Assembly: GCA_003162635.1 (NCBI GenBank)
Contig: PMNE01000070.1
Span: forward strand, 1 to 35,668
Direction: 5' to 3'
Source of the DNA: Ignavibacteriota bacterium
GTDB lineage: Bacteria > Bacteroidota > Ignavibacteria > UBA10030 > UBA6906
Length of the DNA stretch: 35,668 bases
The first letter of the stretch is position 1. Each line of letters opens with the position of its first letter. Below the pieces are notes generated by a model that was not told where the DNA came from, ran no database searches, and saw only the letters and a list, made by a program, of their open reading frames with translations. Positions 16,168-24,720 of the stretch are shown here, piece by piece. Both the position numbers and the translations under genes were made by a program.

Positions 16168-17196
16168 ATGGCATTCCGGGCGTTAGTCCCCCATTCTGAG
16201 CGGGCCCGCGAGCTGTACGGAGACGACTGGTTGAATTCCGGGCCGGTCCTTCTGTCGGCCCTCCGCGGCCAGGTCATTCTGCTGGAGTTCTGGGACTACT
16301 GCAGCGCGGAGTGCCTGCGTACCATGCCGTACCTCAAGGAATGGCAGCGCCGCTATGAGTCGCTCGGTCTCGTCATCGTGGGTGTCCATACGCCCAGGTT
16401 TCCGTTCGGGAAGGATCCTGCTGCCGTCAAGGACGCCATCGACCGGCTGGGGTTGACATTCCCCGTTGTCCTGGACAATCAAGAGCTCATCCTGCAACAT
16501 TACGAATGCCGCTCGCTCCCCGAGATGATCGCCATCGACCGGGATGGATTTCTCCGCTTCAGAAACATCGGCGAAGGTTCCTATGGCGCCGTCGAGCAAG
16601 CATTGCAGGCGATGTTCTATGATGCCGGAATTTCGGGAGATCTTCCGCTCGTCATGGATCCGGTGAGGGAGAGCGATCGCGCGGGGGCGGTCTGTTATCG
16701 CCCGACGGCGGAGCTTTTTGCGGGGTATCTCCGGGGAAGCATCGGCAACGTCGAGGGATATGCCCCGGAATCGGTGATCCGCTATGCCGACCCCGGCCTG
16801 TATCTTGACGGGAGGTTTTATGCGGAGGGGGATTGGATGATCGGGCGCGACTTCGTCCGTCTTGACCGGAGCATGGGAACGGGGGGGCAGGTGATCGTGC
16901 ATTACCATGGTCTTGAGACGGAGGGCGTCCTGGCCGGCGACGGGAGCGGTCGTGCGGAGATCACGGTCAGGCAGGACGAGGCCTTCCTCGTGGAGGAGAA
17001 CAGGGGGAGAGATGTGCGCATTGACAGGCAGGGAAGAAGCTGCCTGCTCGTGGACAAACCTCGACTCTACCAGATTGTGCGCAACCCTGAATATGGTGAA
17101 CACGTCCTCCGACTCAGTGCGGGCGAGGGCGGCCTTCTCCTCTACACTCTTTCCTTTTCGACGGCGGTCATTCCGGAACTCGTCTCCGACAATTGA
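16168..17196 (+). CDS. DipZ-like redoxin: thioredoxin fold plus C-terminal beta domain, CxxxC motif
   Basis: 342 residues without a signal peptide or membrane helix. Residues about 20-165 are a TlpA/redoxin fold (VILLEFWDY, then LKEWQRRYESLGLVIVGVH, the form seen in the soluble half of DipZ and related proteins). Residues about 185-335 match the beta-rich DipZ C-terminal domain (TAELFAGYLRG, then GDWMIGRDFVRLDRSMGTGG and KPRLYQIVRNPEYGEH). The expected WDYTCxNC active site is WDYCSAEC here: the first catalytic cysteine is displaced by one position (C45 and C49, CxxxC). Another member or a non-redox role is possible. It is followed by metH after 119 bases. Confidence 0.78.
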   Translation: MAFRALVPHSERARELYGDDWLNSGPVLLSALRGQVILLEFWDYCSAECLRTMPYLKEWQRRYESLGLVIVGVHTPRFPFGKDPAAVKDAIDRLGLTFPVVLDNQELILQHYECRSLPEMIAIDRDGFLRFRNIGEGSYGAVEQALQAMFYDAGISGDLPLVMDPVRESDRAGAVCYRPTAELFAGYLRGSIGNVEGYAPESVIRYADPGLYLDGRFYAEGDWMIGRDFVRLDRSMGTGGQVIVHYHGLETEGVLAGDGSGRAEITVRQDEAFLVEENRGRDVRIDRQGRSCLLVDKPRLYQIVRNPEYGEHVLRLSAGEGGLLLYTLSFSTAVIPELVSDN

Positions 17197-17315
17197 CCCC
17201 CCTCCGCCGGTCAGAAGGCGGGAGGCGGTGACCGCCGTGTCCCGCGTTTGGTTGAACGAAAGCAACAGTGCTCTGCCTGCGGCATGGGCCGCACATTCAC
17301 TCCTGAGGATCCTTG

Positions 17316-20300
17316 ATGCCGAAGTCCTTTCTCGATGTCCTGCAAGAAAAAATCGTTGTCTTTGACGGTGCCACCGGGACTCATCTCCAGGGACAGCACC
17401 TGAGTGCGGACGATTTCGGCGGGGAGAATCTCAACGGCTGCAATGAGTACCTCGTCTTTTCCTGTCCCTCCGCTGTTGAGCGCGTCCACCGCGACTATCT
17501 CGAGGCGGGGGCGGATGTCATCGAGACCGATTCGTTCGGATCGACTTCCATCGTTCTGAACGAATATGGACTAGGCGACCGTGCCTATGAACTGAACTTC
17601 ACTGCGGCCGCTCTTGCCCGCCGCCTCGCTGCGGAATTCTCCACTCCGGACCGCCCCCGTTTTGTCGCGGGCTCCATGGGGCCGACGACAAAGCTCCCTT
17701 CACTCGGACATATACGGTTCAAGGAGATGGCGGCTGCCTATCAGGAGCAGGCACGGGGACTTCTTGAGGGGGGAGCCGACCTCCTCTGCGTGGAAACCTG
17801 CCAGGATCTTCTCCAGGCAAAGGCGGCCCTCTACGGCATCTTCAGCTGTTTCGAGGACTTGCGCCGCCGGATTCCCATCATTACGTCCGTCACGATTGAG
17901 TCCATGGGGACCATGCTCCTTGGGACGGAGGTCTCCGCGGCTCTCGTGTCGCTCGAACCGTTCGATGTCGATGTCATCGGCATAAACTGCGCCACCGGCC
18001 CGAAAGAAATGTCCGACCACATCCGGACCCTTGCAGGCGCCAGCCCCAAACCGGTCTTTGTCATGCCGAACGCCGGGATGCCCGAGAATGTCGGGGGGCA
18101 TGCGCACTATACGCTGAAGCCGGAGGAATTCGTCCGGTACCTTTCCCACTTCGTGAAGGATTTGGGCGTCAGCGTTGTGGGAGGATGCTGCGGCACCACC
18201 CCCGAGCATATCCGGCAGCTTGCAGATGCGGTTGGAGGGTTGGCCCCGCTGCCGAGGACGGTGGAGTTCATCCCCAGCGCGTCGAGTCTCTACCAGGCCG
18301 TTCCCCTGCACATCGATCCACCCCCCGTGCTGGTGGGAGAGCGGACCAATGCGAATGGAAGCAAGCAGTTCCGCGATCTTCTCGCAAAGGAGGATTGGGA
18401 AGCGATCGTCGCCATGGGAAAGGAGGCGTCAAAAGAAGGGGCGCACATGGTCGATGTGTGCGCCGCGTACGTCGGCCGCGATGAGGCGAAGGACATGCGG
18501 GAGATCATCACGCGGTTCAACACGCAGGTCACACTCCCGATCGTGGTCGACTCCACGGAGGCGCCGGTTATCGAAGACGCCCTGCAGCTCATCGGCGGCA
18601 AGGCGGTCATCAATTCGATCAACCTGGAGGATGGGGAGGAACGGATCAAGCGGGTGATCCCGCTGTGCCGGAGGTACGGTGCGGCAGTCATCGCCCTCAC
18701 CATCGATGAGCAGGGAATGGCAAAAACGGCGGAGAAGAAGCTCGCCGTTGCAAAGAGGATCTACGACCTGGTCGTGGGCAGGTACGGGATGCAGCCGCAT
18801 GATCTCATCTTCGATGCCCTCACCTTTACACTCGGATCGGGTGATGAAGAATTTCGCCGCGCAGGCATCGAGACGATCGAGGCGATCCGTCTGATCAAGA
18901 AGGAACTCCCCGGGGTGAAGACACTCCTCGGAGTCAGCAATATCTCGTTCGGCCTTTCTCCGGCCATGCGCCATCCGCTCAACAGCGTCTTCCTCCACTA
19001 CGCCATCGAGGCGGGTCTCGATATGGCGATCGTCCATGCTGCGAGAATCATGCCCCTCTACAAAATCGACGAAAAGGGGCGGGAGCTCTGCCGGCAGGTC
19101 GTGTTCGACGAACGGACATTTGAAGACATCCTGGAGGGGGGGAAACCACAAAAGAGGACGGTGACCGATCCGTTGAAGGACCTGATGGCGTACTATGCGA
19201 CACAGAGCGGGGAGAAAAAGGAGAAAATTGTCGAGGGGCTGACAGTTGAGGAACGGCTCAAGAACCGCATCGTCGACGGAGATAAGGTGGGGCTTCAGGC
19301 CGATCTTGAGGAAGCCCGCAAGACCCATGCGCCGCTCGAGATCATCAATACGATCCTTCTCGACGGCATGAAGGTGGTCGGCGAACTCTTCGGGAGCGGA
19401 CAAATGCAGTTGCCTTTCGTGCTCCAATCGGCGGAAGTGATGAAGACCGCAGTGGCCCACCTGGAACAGTATATGGACAAAGTGGATTCCGCCTCGAAAG
19501 GAATCATGGTCCTCGCGACGGTCAAGGGAGACGTCCATGACATCGGCAAGAACCTGGTCGATATCATCCTGACCAATAACGGATACCGTGTCATCAACCT
19601 CGGGATCAAAGTGCCGGTTGAGTCGATGATCCACGCGGCACAGGAGCATGGGGCGGACGCCATCGGAATGAGCGGACTCCTCGTGAAATCCACCCTCATT
19701 ATGAAGCAGAATCTCGAGGTTTTGAACGAGCAGGGCATCACCATTCCGGTGATTCTCGGAGGGGCTGCATTGACGCGACGCTATGTCGAGGACGACCTCC
19801 GGCAGGTGTACAAGGGGAGTGTCTTCTATGCCAACGATGCGTTCGACGGTCTTGCCTTCATGGGGAAGATTGGTGCGGGCGATCTTGCGACGACCACAGG
19901 CGGCGGAGACGATGGAGGGGAGGAAGAGTCGCTCACGGGAACCGAAGCGAAGATAGCCCTTGCCGTGAGCGAGGACCAACGGTACAAAGAGCGGCAATCC
20001 CCTGCAACAGGCGACGCACGACGGTCGAAAGTGCGGCGGGATGCTCCCATCCCGAAACCACCGTTTTGGGGAACCAAGATCCTCGATTCGCTTTCCCTGG
20101 GGGAGGTCTTCCACTTCGTGAATGAGGTCGCCCTCATCCGCGGCCAGTGGCAAGTCCGCAAAGGGAAGCTTGCCGATGCTGCATACCAGGAAATGCTCCG
20201 GGAAAAAGTGTATCCCGAATATGAGGCGCTGAAAGCAAAGGCCGCCCGCGAGAAACTGCTCCAGCCGAAGGCGGTCTATGGCTACTTCCCGTGCCAGGCC

Positions 20301-20843
20301 GAGGGAGACGATTTGATCGTCTACGAGAGCGACGGAGCGACCGTCAGAACCCGTTTCACATTTCCGCGGCAGAAAAACGACAGGTATCTCTGTCTGGCGG
20401 ATTATTTTGCGCCGGTCGATTCGGGACGGATGGATGTGGCCGCATTCCACCTCGTCACGATGGGCAGTGTCGCATCAGAACACTCGGCAAAACTCTTCTC
20501 CGGCGGTAACTACAAGGATTATCTTTACTTCCATGGGCTCAGCGTGGAAAGCGCAGAAGCCCTTGCAGAACTGATACACAAGCGGATACGGGAAGAACTC
20601 GGCATCGCAGGGAAGGATGCCCCCGATGTGCGCCGCCTCTTCTCTCAGGGATACCAGGGGGCCCGGTACAGCTTTGGCTATCCTGCGTGTCCCAATCTGG
20701 AGGATCAGACCAAGCTCTTTGACCTTCTTGAAGGAGAAAGGATTGGAGTGCATCTGACGGATGAGTACTCACTCGAACCCGAGCAGAGCACCAATGCGAT
20801 CATCGTGCACCATCCGGAGGCCCGATACTTCAATATTTCGTGA
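17316..20843 (+). CDS. metH: cobalamin-dependent methionine synthase
   Basis: 1175 residues from ATG 17316 with GAGG upstream; a TTG one codon earlier is less likely. It transfers the methyl group of 5-methyltetrahydrofolate through cobalamin to homocysteine. Domains in order: homocysteine/Zn barrel (about 1-315; Cys in GINCATGP about 225 and the CC of GGCCGTTPEHI about 290), pterin barrel (about 335-610, VGERTNANGSKQF), cap and B12-binding domain (about 640-860; DVHDIGK with the cobalt-ligand His741), an acidic Gly/Glu linker (about 865-880), and the SAM-dependent reactivation domain (about 905-1175; ARYSFGYPACPN). All four modules are in one chain, as in E. coli MetH. No cobalamin riboswitch was recognised upstream. 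Confidence 0.97.
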   Translation: MPKSFLDVLQEKIVVFDGATGTHLQGQHLSADDFGGENLNGCNEYLVFSCPSAVERVHRDYLEAGADVIETDSFGSTSIVLNEYGLGDRAYELNFTAAALARRLAAEFSTPDRPRFVAGSMGPTTKLPSLGHIRFKEMAAAYQEQARGLLEGGADLLCVETCQDLLQAKAALYGIFSCFEDLRRRIPIITSVTIESMGTMLLGTEVSAALVSLEPFDVDVIGINCATGPKEMSDHIRTLAGASPKPVFVMPNAGMPENVGGHAHYTLKPEEFVRYLSHFVKDLGVSVVGGCCGTTPEHIRQLADAVGGLAPLPRTVEFIPSASSLYQAVPLHIDPPPVLVGERTNANGSKQFRDLLAKEDWEAIVAMGKEASKEGAHMVDVCAAYVGRDEAKDMREIITRFNTQVTLPIVVDSTEAPVIEDALQLIGGKAVINSINLEDGEERIKRVIPLCRRYGAAVIALTIDEQGMAKTAEKKLAVAKRIYDLVVGRYGMQPHDLIFDALTFTLGSGDEEFRRAGIETIEAIRLIKKELPGVKTLLGVSNISFGLSPAMRHPLNSVFLHYAIEAGLDMAIVHAARIMPLYKIDEKGRELCRQVVFDERTFEDILEGGKPQKRTVTDPLKDLMAYYATQSGEKKEKIVEGLTVEERLKNRIVDGDKVGLQADLEEARKTHAPLEIINTILLDGMKVVGELFGSGQMQLPFVLQSAEVMKTAVAHLEQYMDKVDSASKGIMVLATVKGDVHDIGKNLVDIILTNNGYRVINLGIKVPVESMIHAAQEHGADAIGMSGLLVKSTLIMKQNLEVLNEQGITIPVILGGAALTRRYVEDDLRQVYKGSVFYANDAFDGLAFMGKIGAGDLATTTGGGDDGGEEESLTGTEAKIALAVSEDQRYKERQSPATGDARRSKVRRDAPIPKPPFWGTKILDSLSLGEVFHFVNEVALIRGQWQVRKGKLADAAYQEMLREKVYPEYEALKAKAAREKLLQPKAVYGYFPCQAEGDDLIVYESDGATVRTRFTFPRQKNDRYLCLADYFAPVDSGRMDVAAFHLVTMGSVASEHSAKLFSGGNYKDYLYFHGLSVESAEALAELIHKRIREELGIAGKDAPDVRRLFSQGYQGARYSFGYPACPNLEDQTKLFDLLEGERIGVHLTDEYSLEPEQSTNAIIVHHPEARYFNIS

Positions 20844-20844
20844 T

Positions 20845-20873
20845 TTGCAATTTTGTACGTTTCTGATTATATT
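20845..20873 (+). promoter_or_regulatory. promoter upstream of the ferredoxin gene
   Basis: TTGCAA (20845-20850), a 17-bp spacer, then TATATT (20868-20873). The same bases also fit the Bacteroidota form: TTTG at 20844-20847, a 20-base gap, then TATATTTG (20868-20875, matching TAnnTTTG). It would give a leader of about 95 bases. Confidence 0.6.
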
Positions 20874-20973
20874 TGACACAGTGGGAAGTTTATTTGTTGG
20901 AAGGTATTGAGAATTTCAACACTTGCTACCTGCTCGGTACTGCGATGGGACCAAATAACGGAGGAAGATTCTC

Positions 20974-21312
20974 ATGTCAACGATGATCACTGAGGAATGT
21001 ATCAACTGCGGCGCGTGTGAGCCGGAATGCCCGAACACGGCGATCTACGCGGGTGGCGTGCAGTATGAGCTGGACGGAAAGATGTCGGACGCTCTCTCCA
21101 ATGATTTCTACTACATCGTGCCGGAGAAGTGCACGGAATGCGTTGGCCACTTCGATCAGGAACAATGTGCAGCGGTCTGCCCGGTCGATTGCTGCGTGGC
21201 GGACCCGAACCACGTGGAGACGGAGGAAGTCCTCTCCGTGCGCGCAAAAAAGATCCATCCGGAGAAGGAGTTTGCCGAGCTTTCGGCATCGACCTCTCAC
21301 TTCCGTAAGTGA
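20974..21312 (+). CDS. 2[4Fe-4S] ferredoxin, Chlorobium/Allochromatium-like
   Basis: 112 residues, a small soluble low-potential electron carrier. The first cluster site is CINCGACEPECP (C9, C12, C15, C19). The second is C53, C56, C65 and C69 in CTECVGHFDQEQCAAVCP, so there are 8 residues between the second and third cysteines, the insertion that marks the Alvin-type ferredoxins of purple and green sulfur bacteria. The 33 residues between the two sites are longer than in Chlorobium ferredoxins, and there is a 42-residue C-terminal tail with an extra CC (C73-C74). GGAGG precedes the ATG at a good distance. It is monocistronic, with its own promoter and terminator. Likely partners are pyruvate/2-oxoacid oxidoreductases, which are not in this window. 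Confidence 0.93.
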   Translation: MSTMITEECINCGACEPECPNTAIYAGGVQYELDGKMSDALSNDFYYIVPEKCTECVGHFDQEQCAAVCPVDCCVADPNHVETEEVLSVRAKKIHPEKEFAELSASTSHFRK

Positions 21313-21346
21313 AAGCGAAGAGGGGACGGTGGAACTGAAGCACCAG

Positions 21347-21379
21347 AGGTCGGCGTTCTCTTGGGAATGCCGGCCTTTT
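21347..21379 (+). terminator. rho-independent terminator after the ferredoxin gene
   Basis: A 12-bp stem with two G-U pairs, AGGTCGGCGTTC (21347-21358) with GAATGCCGGCCT (21365-21376), a 6-base loop and a T-run. It lies 34 bases after the stop codon. Confidence 0.85.
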
Positions 21380-21447
21380 GTGTTTTAGAGAAGCGGGCGG
21401 GAGAGAGGGTAACGGCAGAATAGGCCACCATGGGGATCTCTGCAGCT

Positions 21448-22293
21448 ATGAAAATCGGAGCATACGATCTTTACGCGATTGAAACGGGACGTTTCCGGCT
21501 GGACGGGGGGGCGATGTTTGGGGTCGTGCCGAGATCCCTCTGGGAAAAGACAAATCCCCCCGATGAAAGGAACCGGATCACGCTTGCCGCGAGGGCGCTC
21601 CTGGTGGTCGGGAGCGGGAAAGTCATCCTGATCGATGTCGGGAACGGAGACAAGTTCGACGAGAAATTCCGATCGATCTATGCCATCGAATCGACATCCT
21701 CGGGCCTTCTCCCATCCCTCGCCCGCCATGGATTCCAACCGGCGGACGTCACCGACGTCATCCTGACGCACCTTCATTTCGACCACGCGGGAGGGTGTAC
21801 ACGGATTGTGAGCGGCGAAATTGTGCCGGCATTCCCCAATGCAAAATATCATGTGCAGCGTGAACACTGGGAGGCCGCACTGCATCCGACGGAAAAGGAT
21901 AGGGCGAGTTTTGTGGCCGATGACTTTGTCCCCCTCGAACGCCACGGTGTCGTGTCGTTCCTGGAGGGGGATGGGGAGATCTTCCCGGGGATCAACGTCC
22001 GGACGTTCCACGGGCATACATCGGCGATGCAATGTCCCGTCATCGGCGATGGTTCATCGACCCTCCTCTATGGCGCCGACCTTCTCCCCACCGCGTCCCA
22101 CCTTCACCTGCCATGGATCATGGGATTCGACGTGCGGCCGCTCGTGACGCTGGAGGAGAAACGGCAGGCTCTTGCGGAAGCGGCGGATGAGGACTGGCTG
22201 CTCTTCTTCGAGCATGATCCCTCGTGTGCGGCGACCCGCCTGGTCCGGACGGACAAGGGGATTGTGCAAGGTGAGGGCGTCACTTTCGAGTAA
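21448..22293 (+). CDS. metallo-beta-lactamase-fold hydrolase
   Basis: 281 residues from ATG 21448; an in-frame ATG at 21430 would add six residues. It is an MBL-fold enzyme of the lactonase/general metallohydrolase type. The two-metal site appears as LTHLHFDHAGG (HxHxDH, about residues 113-118), with a later His in FHGHTSAMQ and an Asp in LLYGADLLP. It has no signal peptide. Substrate unknown; quorum-lactone, glyoxalase-like and phosphodiester substrates all occur in this superfamily. Its stop is 13 bases before the Rieske gene, followed at once by queG, so the three are probably one operon. Confidence 0.88.
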   Translation: MKIGAYDLYAIETGRFRLDGGAMFGVVPRSLWEKTNPPDERNRITLAARALLVVGSGKVILIDVGNGDKFDEKFRSIYAIESTSSGLLPSLARHGFQPADVTDVILTHLHFDHAGGCTRIVSGEIVPAFPNAKYHVQREHWEAALHPTEKDRASFVADDFVPLERHGVVSFLEGDGEIFPGINVRTFHGHTSAMQCPVIGDGSSTLLYGADLLPTASHLHLPWIMGFDVRPLVTLEEKRQALAEAADEDWLLFFEHDPSCAATRLVRTDKGIVQGEGVTFE

Positions 22294-22306
22294 GCAGAGG
22301 GATACT

Positions 22307-22630
22307 GTGGAAACGGTCTTCGTGCGTGTCGCTCGACTTGCGGATCTTACAGAACAACGGGGGGTGCGCGTCGTTGCCCGTGAATGCGAGATCGCCCTCT
22401 GGTATGTACAGGGACGAGTTTTTGCCGTCGGCGATGTTTGCGCGCACCAGCATGTTCCGACGATTCATGAGGGGATTCTGAACGGTCTCACCGTCACCTG
22501 CCCGAGGCATGGATGGACATATTCGCTGGAAAGCGGAAAGGCATTGGAGGGGGACGGCCGCTTGCCCGTGTACCCTGTCAAGGTGGAAAAGGGGGAGGTA
22601 TTCGTGGCGGTGCCGGCGGAGGATGTGTGA
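22307..22630 (+). CDS. small Rieske [2Fe-2S] protein (NirD/ferredoxin type)
   Basis: 107 residues. GTG 22307 is chosen because GAGGG lies 6-7 bases upstream and it follows the previous stop; the frame is open further upstream but that overlaps the hydrolase gene. The Rieske ligands are clear: CAH at the first loop and CPRHGW at the second, with 17 residues between, exactly the CxH...CxxH pattern. The short, membrane-free form is the ferredoxin/NirD-like type that passes electrons to oxygenases or reductases. No oxygenase partner is here; the neighbours are an MBL hydrolase and queG. Confidence 0.93.
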   Translation: METVFVRVARLADLTEQRGVRVVARECEIALWYVQGRVFAVGDVCAHQHVPTIHEGILNGLTVTCPRHGWTYSLESGKALEGDGRLPVYPVKVEKGEVFVAVPAEDV

Positions 22631-22634
22631 TCCT

Positions 22635-23576
22635 ATGGAGACGCTGACTGCAAGGGTCAAAGCGAGGGCGCTCGCGCTCGGCTTCACCAAAGTGGGCATT
22701 GCAGAGGCCGCCCCGCTGGAAGACCACGCCCTCCGCCTCCACGAGTGGCTTTCCCGGGGATATCAGGGATCGATGCAATGGATGGGCCGGAACGAAGAGA
22801 AGAGGGGGGACCCCCGTCGCGTCCTGCCTGGCTGCCGTTCCGTGATCGTCGTTGCGATGAACTATTACACCGATATCGCACATCGGGAGGAGGCGGGGAA
22901 AGGACGAATTTCAAGGTACGCCTGGGGGGACGACTACCACGATCTCCTCTCCAACCGACTGCGACTCCTGGTGCAGTGGCTCCTTGAAGAGAATCCCGGC
23001 AGCGAGGCAAAGCTCTACGTGGATACCGGCCCCGTCATGGAGAAGGTCTGGGCGGAACGGGCGGGGATCGGCTGGGAAGGAAAACACACGAACGTGATCA
23101 CGCCGGAAGTCGGCTCCTGGGTATTTCTGGGCGAGATACTAACAACGCTCTCTCTCGAACGGGATGAGCCAGCCGCCGATCATTGCGGGGATTGTGCCTT
23201 GTGCATCGACGCCTGCCCGACCGGAGCTCTTGTGGAGCCGTATGTCCTTGATTCGCGGCGATGCATATCGTATCTGACGATCGAGCACAAAGGCCCGATT
23301 GACCCGGAGATCGGACGGAATTTCGATGGGTGGGTGTATGGTTGCGATACATGCCAGGATGTCTGTCCTTGGAACGGTAAATTCGCAAGACCGACGGTGG
23401 AGGAGGCATTCATGCCTCGCGACGGCAACATCGCACCGGACCTCCAGACATGGCGTAATATGGGGCCGGAGGAATTCCGCGCTCGATTCAAAGGGAGCCC
23501 TGTCACCCGAACCCGGCTCGAGGGTTTGAAAAGGAATGTCCGGGAAGTTGTGCAGGAAGGTGACACCGCAAGCTGA
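22635..23576 (+). CDS. queG: epoxyqueuosine reductase, cobalamin and iron-sulfur dependent
   Basis: 313 residues from ATG 22635 (an ATG at 22623 is possible but overlaps the Rieske stop). It performs the last step of queuosine synthesis, reducing epoxyqueuosine in tRNA. Family features: GFTKVGIAEA near the N-terminus, KLYVDTGPVMEK with the likely catalytic Asp130, AGIGWEGKHTN, and two [4Fe-4S] sites: C184, C187, C190, C194 (CGDCALCIDACPTGA) and C237, C240, C244 (CDTCQDVCPWN) with C210 (RRCISYLTIE). It lacks the C-terminal HEAT-like extension of longer QueG proteins. The other queuosine genes are not in this window. Confidence 0.95.
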   Translation: METLTARVKARALALGFTKVGIAEAAPLEDHALRLHEWLSRGYQGSMQWMGRNEEKRGDPRRVLPGCRSVIVVAMNYYTDIAHREEAGKGRISRYAWGDDYHDLLSNRLRLLVQWLLEENPGSEAKLYVDTGPVMEKVWAERAGIGWEGKHTNVITPEVGSWVFLGEILTTLSLERDEPAADHCGDCALCIDACPTGALVEPYVLDSRRCISYLTIEHKGPIDPEIGRNFDGWVYGCDTCQDVCPWNGKFARPTVEEAFMPRDGNIAPDLQTWRNMGPEEFRARFKGSPVTRTRLEGLKRNVREVVQEGDTAS

Positions 23577-23631
23577 TGGATTGCATCTCATAAGAGAGGG
23601 ATCAACGAGACAGGTCTGAGAAGGACACAAC

Positions 23632-24582
23632 ATGCCAGCAATGCATCATAAGGTTGTCATTATCGGTTCAGGTCCGGCGGGGCTCACGGCGGCCCTTTAT
23701 GCGGCACGTGCCAATCTTACGCCGGTGGTGTTCGAAGGGATCCAGCCGGGCGGGCAATTGACGATCACCACCGAGGTGGAGAATTTCCCCGGGTTTCCCC
23801 AGGGAATTATGGGACCGGATCTCATGGATGTGATCCGCCAGCAGGCCCAGCGATTTGGCGCCCAGCCGCTCTTTGCGCCGGTGACGCGCGTGGATTTCCG
23901 GACGCGCCCGTTCCGCGTATGGAGCGATGAGGAAGAGCATACCGCAGATGCGGTCATTGTTGCAACCGGCGCCTCGGCGAAGCTGCTTGGTTTGCCGTCG
24001 GAAAGGGAGTACTTGGGTTTCGGCGTCTCGGCGTGTGCGACGTGCGACGGGTTCTTCTTCAAGGGTCTCGAGGTTGTCGTCGTCGGAGGCGGAGACACCG
24101 CAATCGAAGAGGCAACGTACCTGACAAGGTTTGCCACGAAAGTGACGATTGTCCACAGGCGTGACTCGCTCCGCGCGTCCAAGATCATGCAGGAGAAGGC
24201 GGGGCGCAATCCGAAGATCTCCTTCGCCTGGAATTCGGTCGTCGAGGAAATTCTCGGCAGAAACGATAGTGGAAAACGGGCTGTCACCGCCGTGAGGTTA
24301 AGGAACGTCAAGACGGGCGCTGTCAGCGAGCTGCGGACTGATGGGGTCTTTATGGGCATCGGGCATCGACCCAACACCGATCTCTTCGTCGGCCAACTGG
24401 AAATGGATTCTCTAGGGTATCTTGTTGCCCAGGGGCGAACCACACGGACAAATATTCCCGGCGTCTTTGTTGCGGGAGATGTGGCAGACAGCGTCTATCG
24501 GCAGGCCGTCAGCGCTGCGGGGACTGGATGCATGGCAGCATTGGATGCCGAGCGGTGGCTCCAGGAACAGGGGGAGGAGTAG
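23632..24582 (+). CDS. trxB: thioredoxin reductase (NADPH)
   Basis: 316 residues, a low-molecular-weight flavoprotein that reduces thioredoxin. The FAD site is VVIIGSGPAGLTAALYAARA (residues 8-27), the redox pair is CATC (C135, C138), the NADPH site is VVVVGGGDTAIEEATYL followed by VTIVHRRDSLRAS, and the C-terminal FAD motif is GVFVAGDVAD. AAGGA precedes ATG 23632. It probably feeds the reductase NrdJ and the redoxins in this window, though no classical cytosolic thioredoxin gene is present here. It follows queG after 55 bases and may belong to the same transcript. Confidence 0.97.
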   Translation: MPAMHHKVVIIGSGPAGLTAALYAARANLTPVVFEGIQPGGQLTITTEVENFPGFPQGIMGPDLMDVIRQQAQRFGAQPLFAPVTRVDFRTRPFRVWSDEEEHTADAVIVATGASAKLLGLPSEREYLGFGVSACATCDGFFFKGLEVVVVGGGDTAIEEATYLTRFATKVTIVHRRDSLRASKIMQEKAGRNPKISFAWNSVVEEILGRNDSGKRAVTAVRLRNVKTGAVSELRTDGVFMGIGHRPNTDLFVGQLEMDSLGYLVAQGRTTRTNIPGVFVAGDVADSVYRQAVSAAGTGCMAALDAERWLQEQGEE

Positions 24583-24699
24583 AGCAACCCTCTCCCCTCA
24601 AAAGCCTTCGGAAATGCCGGTTTTTGGCTTGTTTTTGCCAATTGAGCCGGCTGGAATCTCTGCAACCCCCTCTGGACGAGCGAAAGTGGGAGGGGCGAA

Positions 24700-24720
24700 C
24701 CAGGAACTTGCTGTTCCTGG
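24700..24720 (+). repeat. perfect inverted repeat over a -35 element (possible operator)
   Basis: CCAGGAAC (24700-24707), a 5-base centre TTGCT, then GTTCCTGG (24713-24720). The dyad covers the -35 hexamer of the promoter at 24708-24736 and has no T-run after it, so it looks more like a protein-binding site than a terminator. Confidence 0.6.

Noticed and set aside
14546-16174. 542-codon minus-strand frame opposite nuoF, dut and the RsmI gene
   Set aside because: It crosses three well-supported plus-strand genes and a terminator; no recognisable domain.
17197-17315. Terminator or riboswitch between the DipZ-like gene and metH
   Set aside because: CCTCCGCC/GGCGGGAGG can form an imperfect hairpin but no T-run follows, and 119 bases are too few for a cobalamin riboswitch with the core motifs not seen.
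18429-20450. 673-codon open frame on the minus strand opposite metH
   Set aside because: It lies wholly inside a gene with all MetH domains intact, shows no family motif, and is explained by high GC at third codon positions, which removes stops on the opposite strand.
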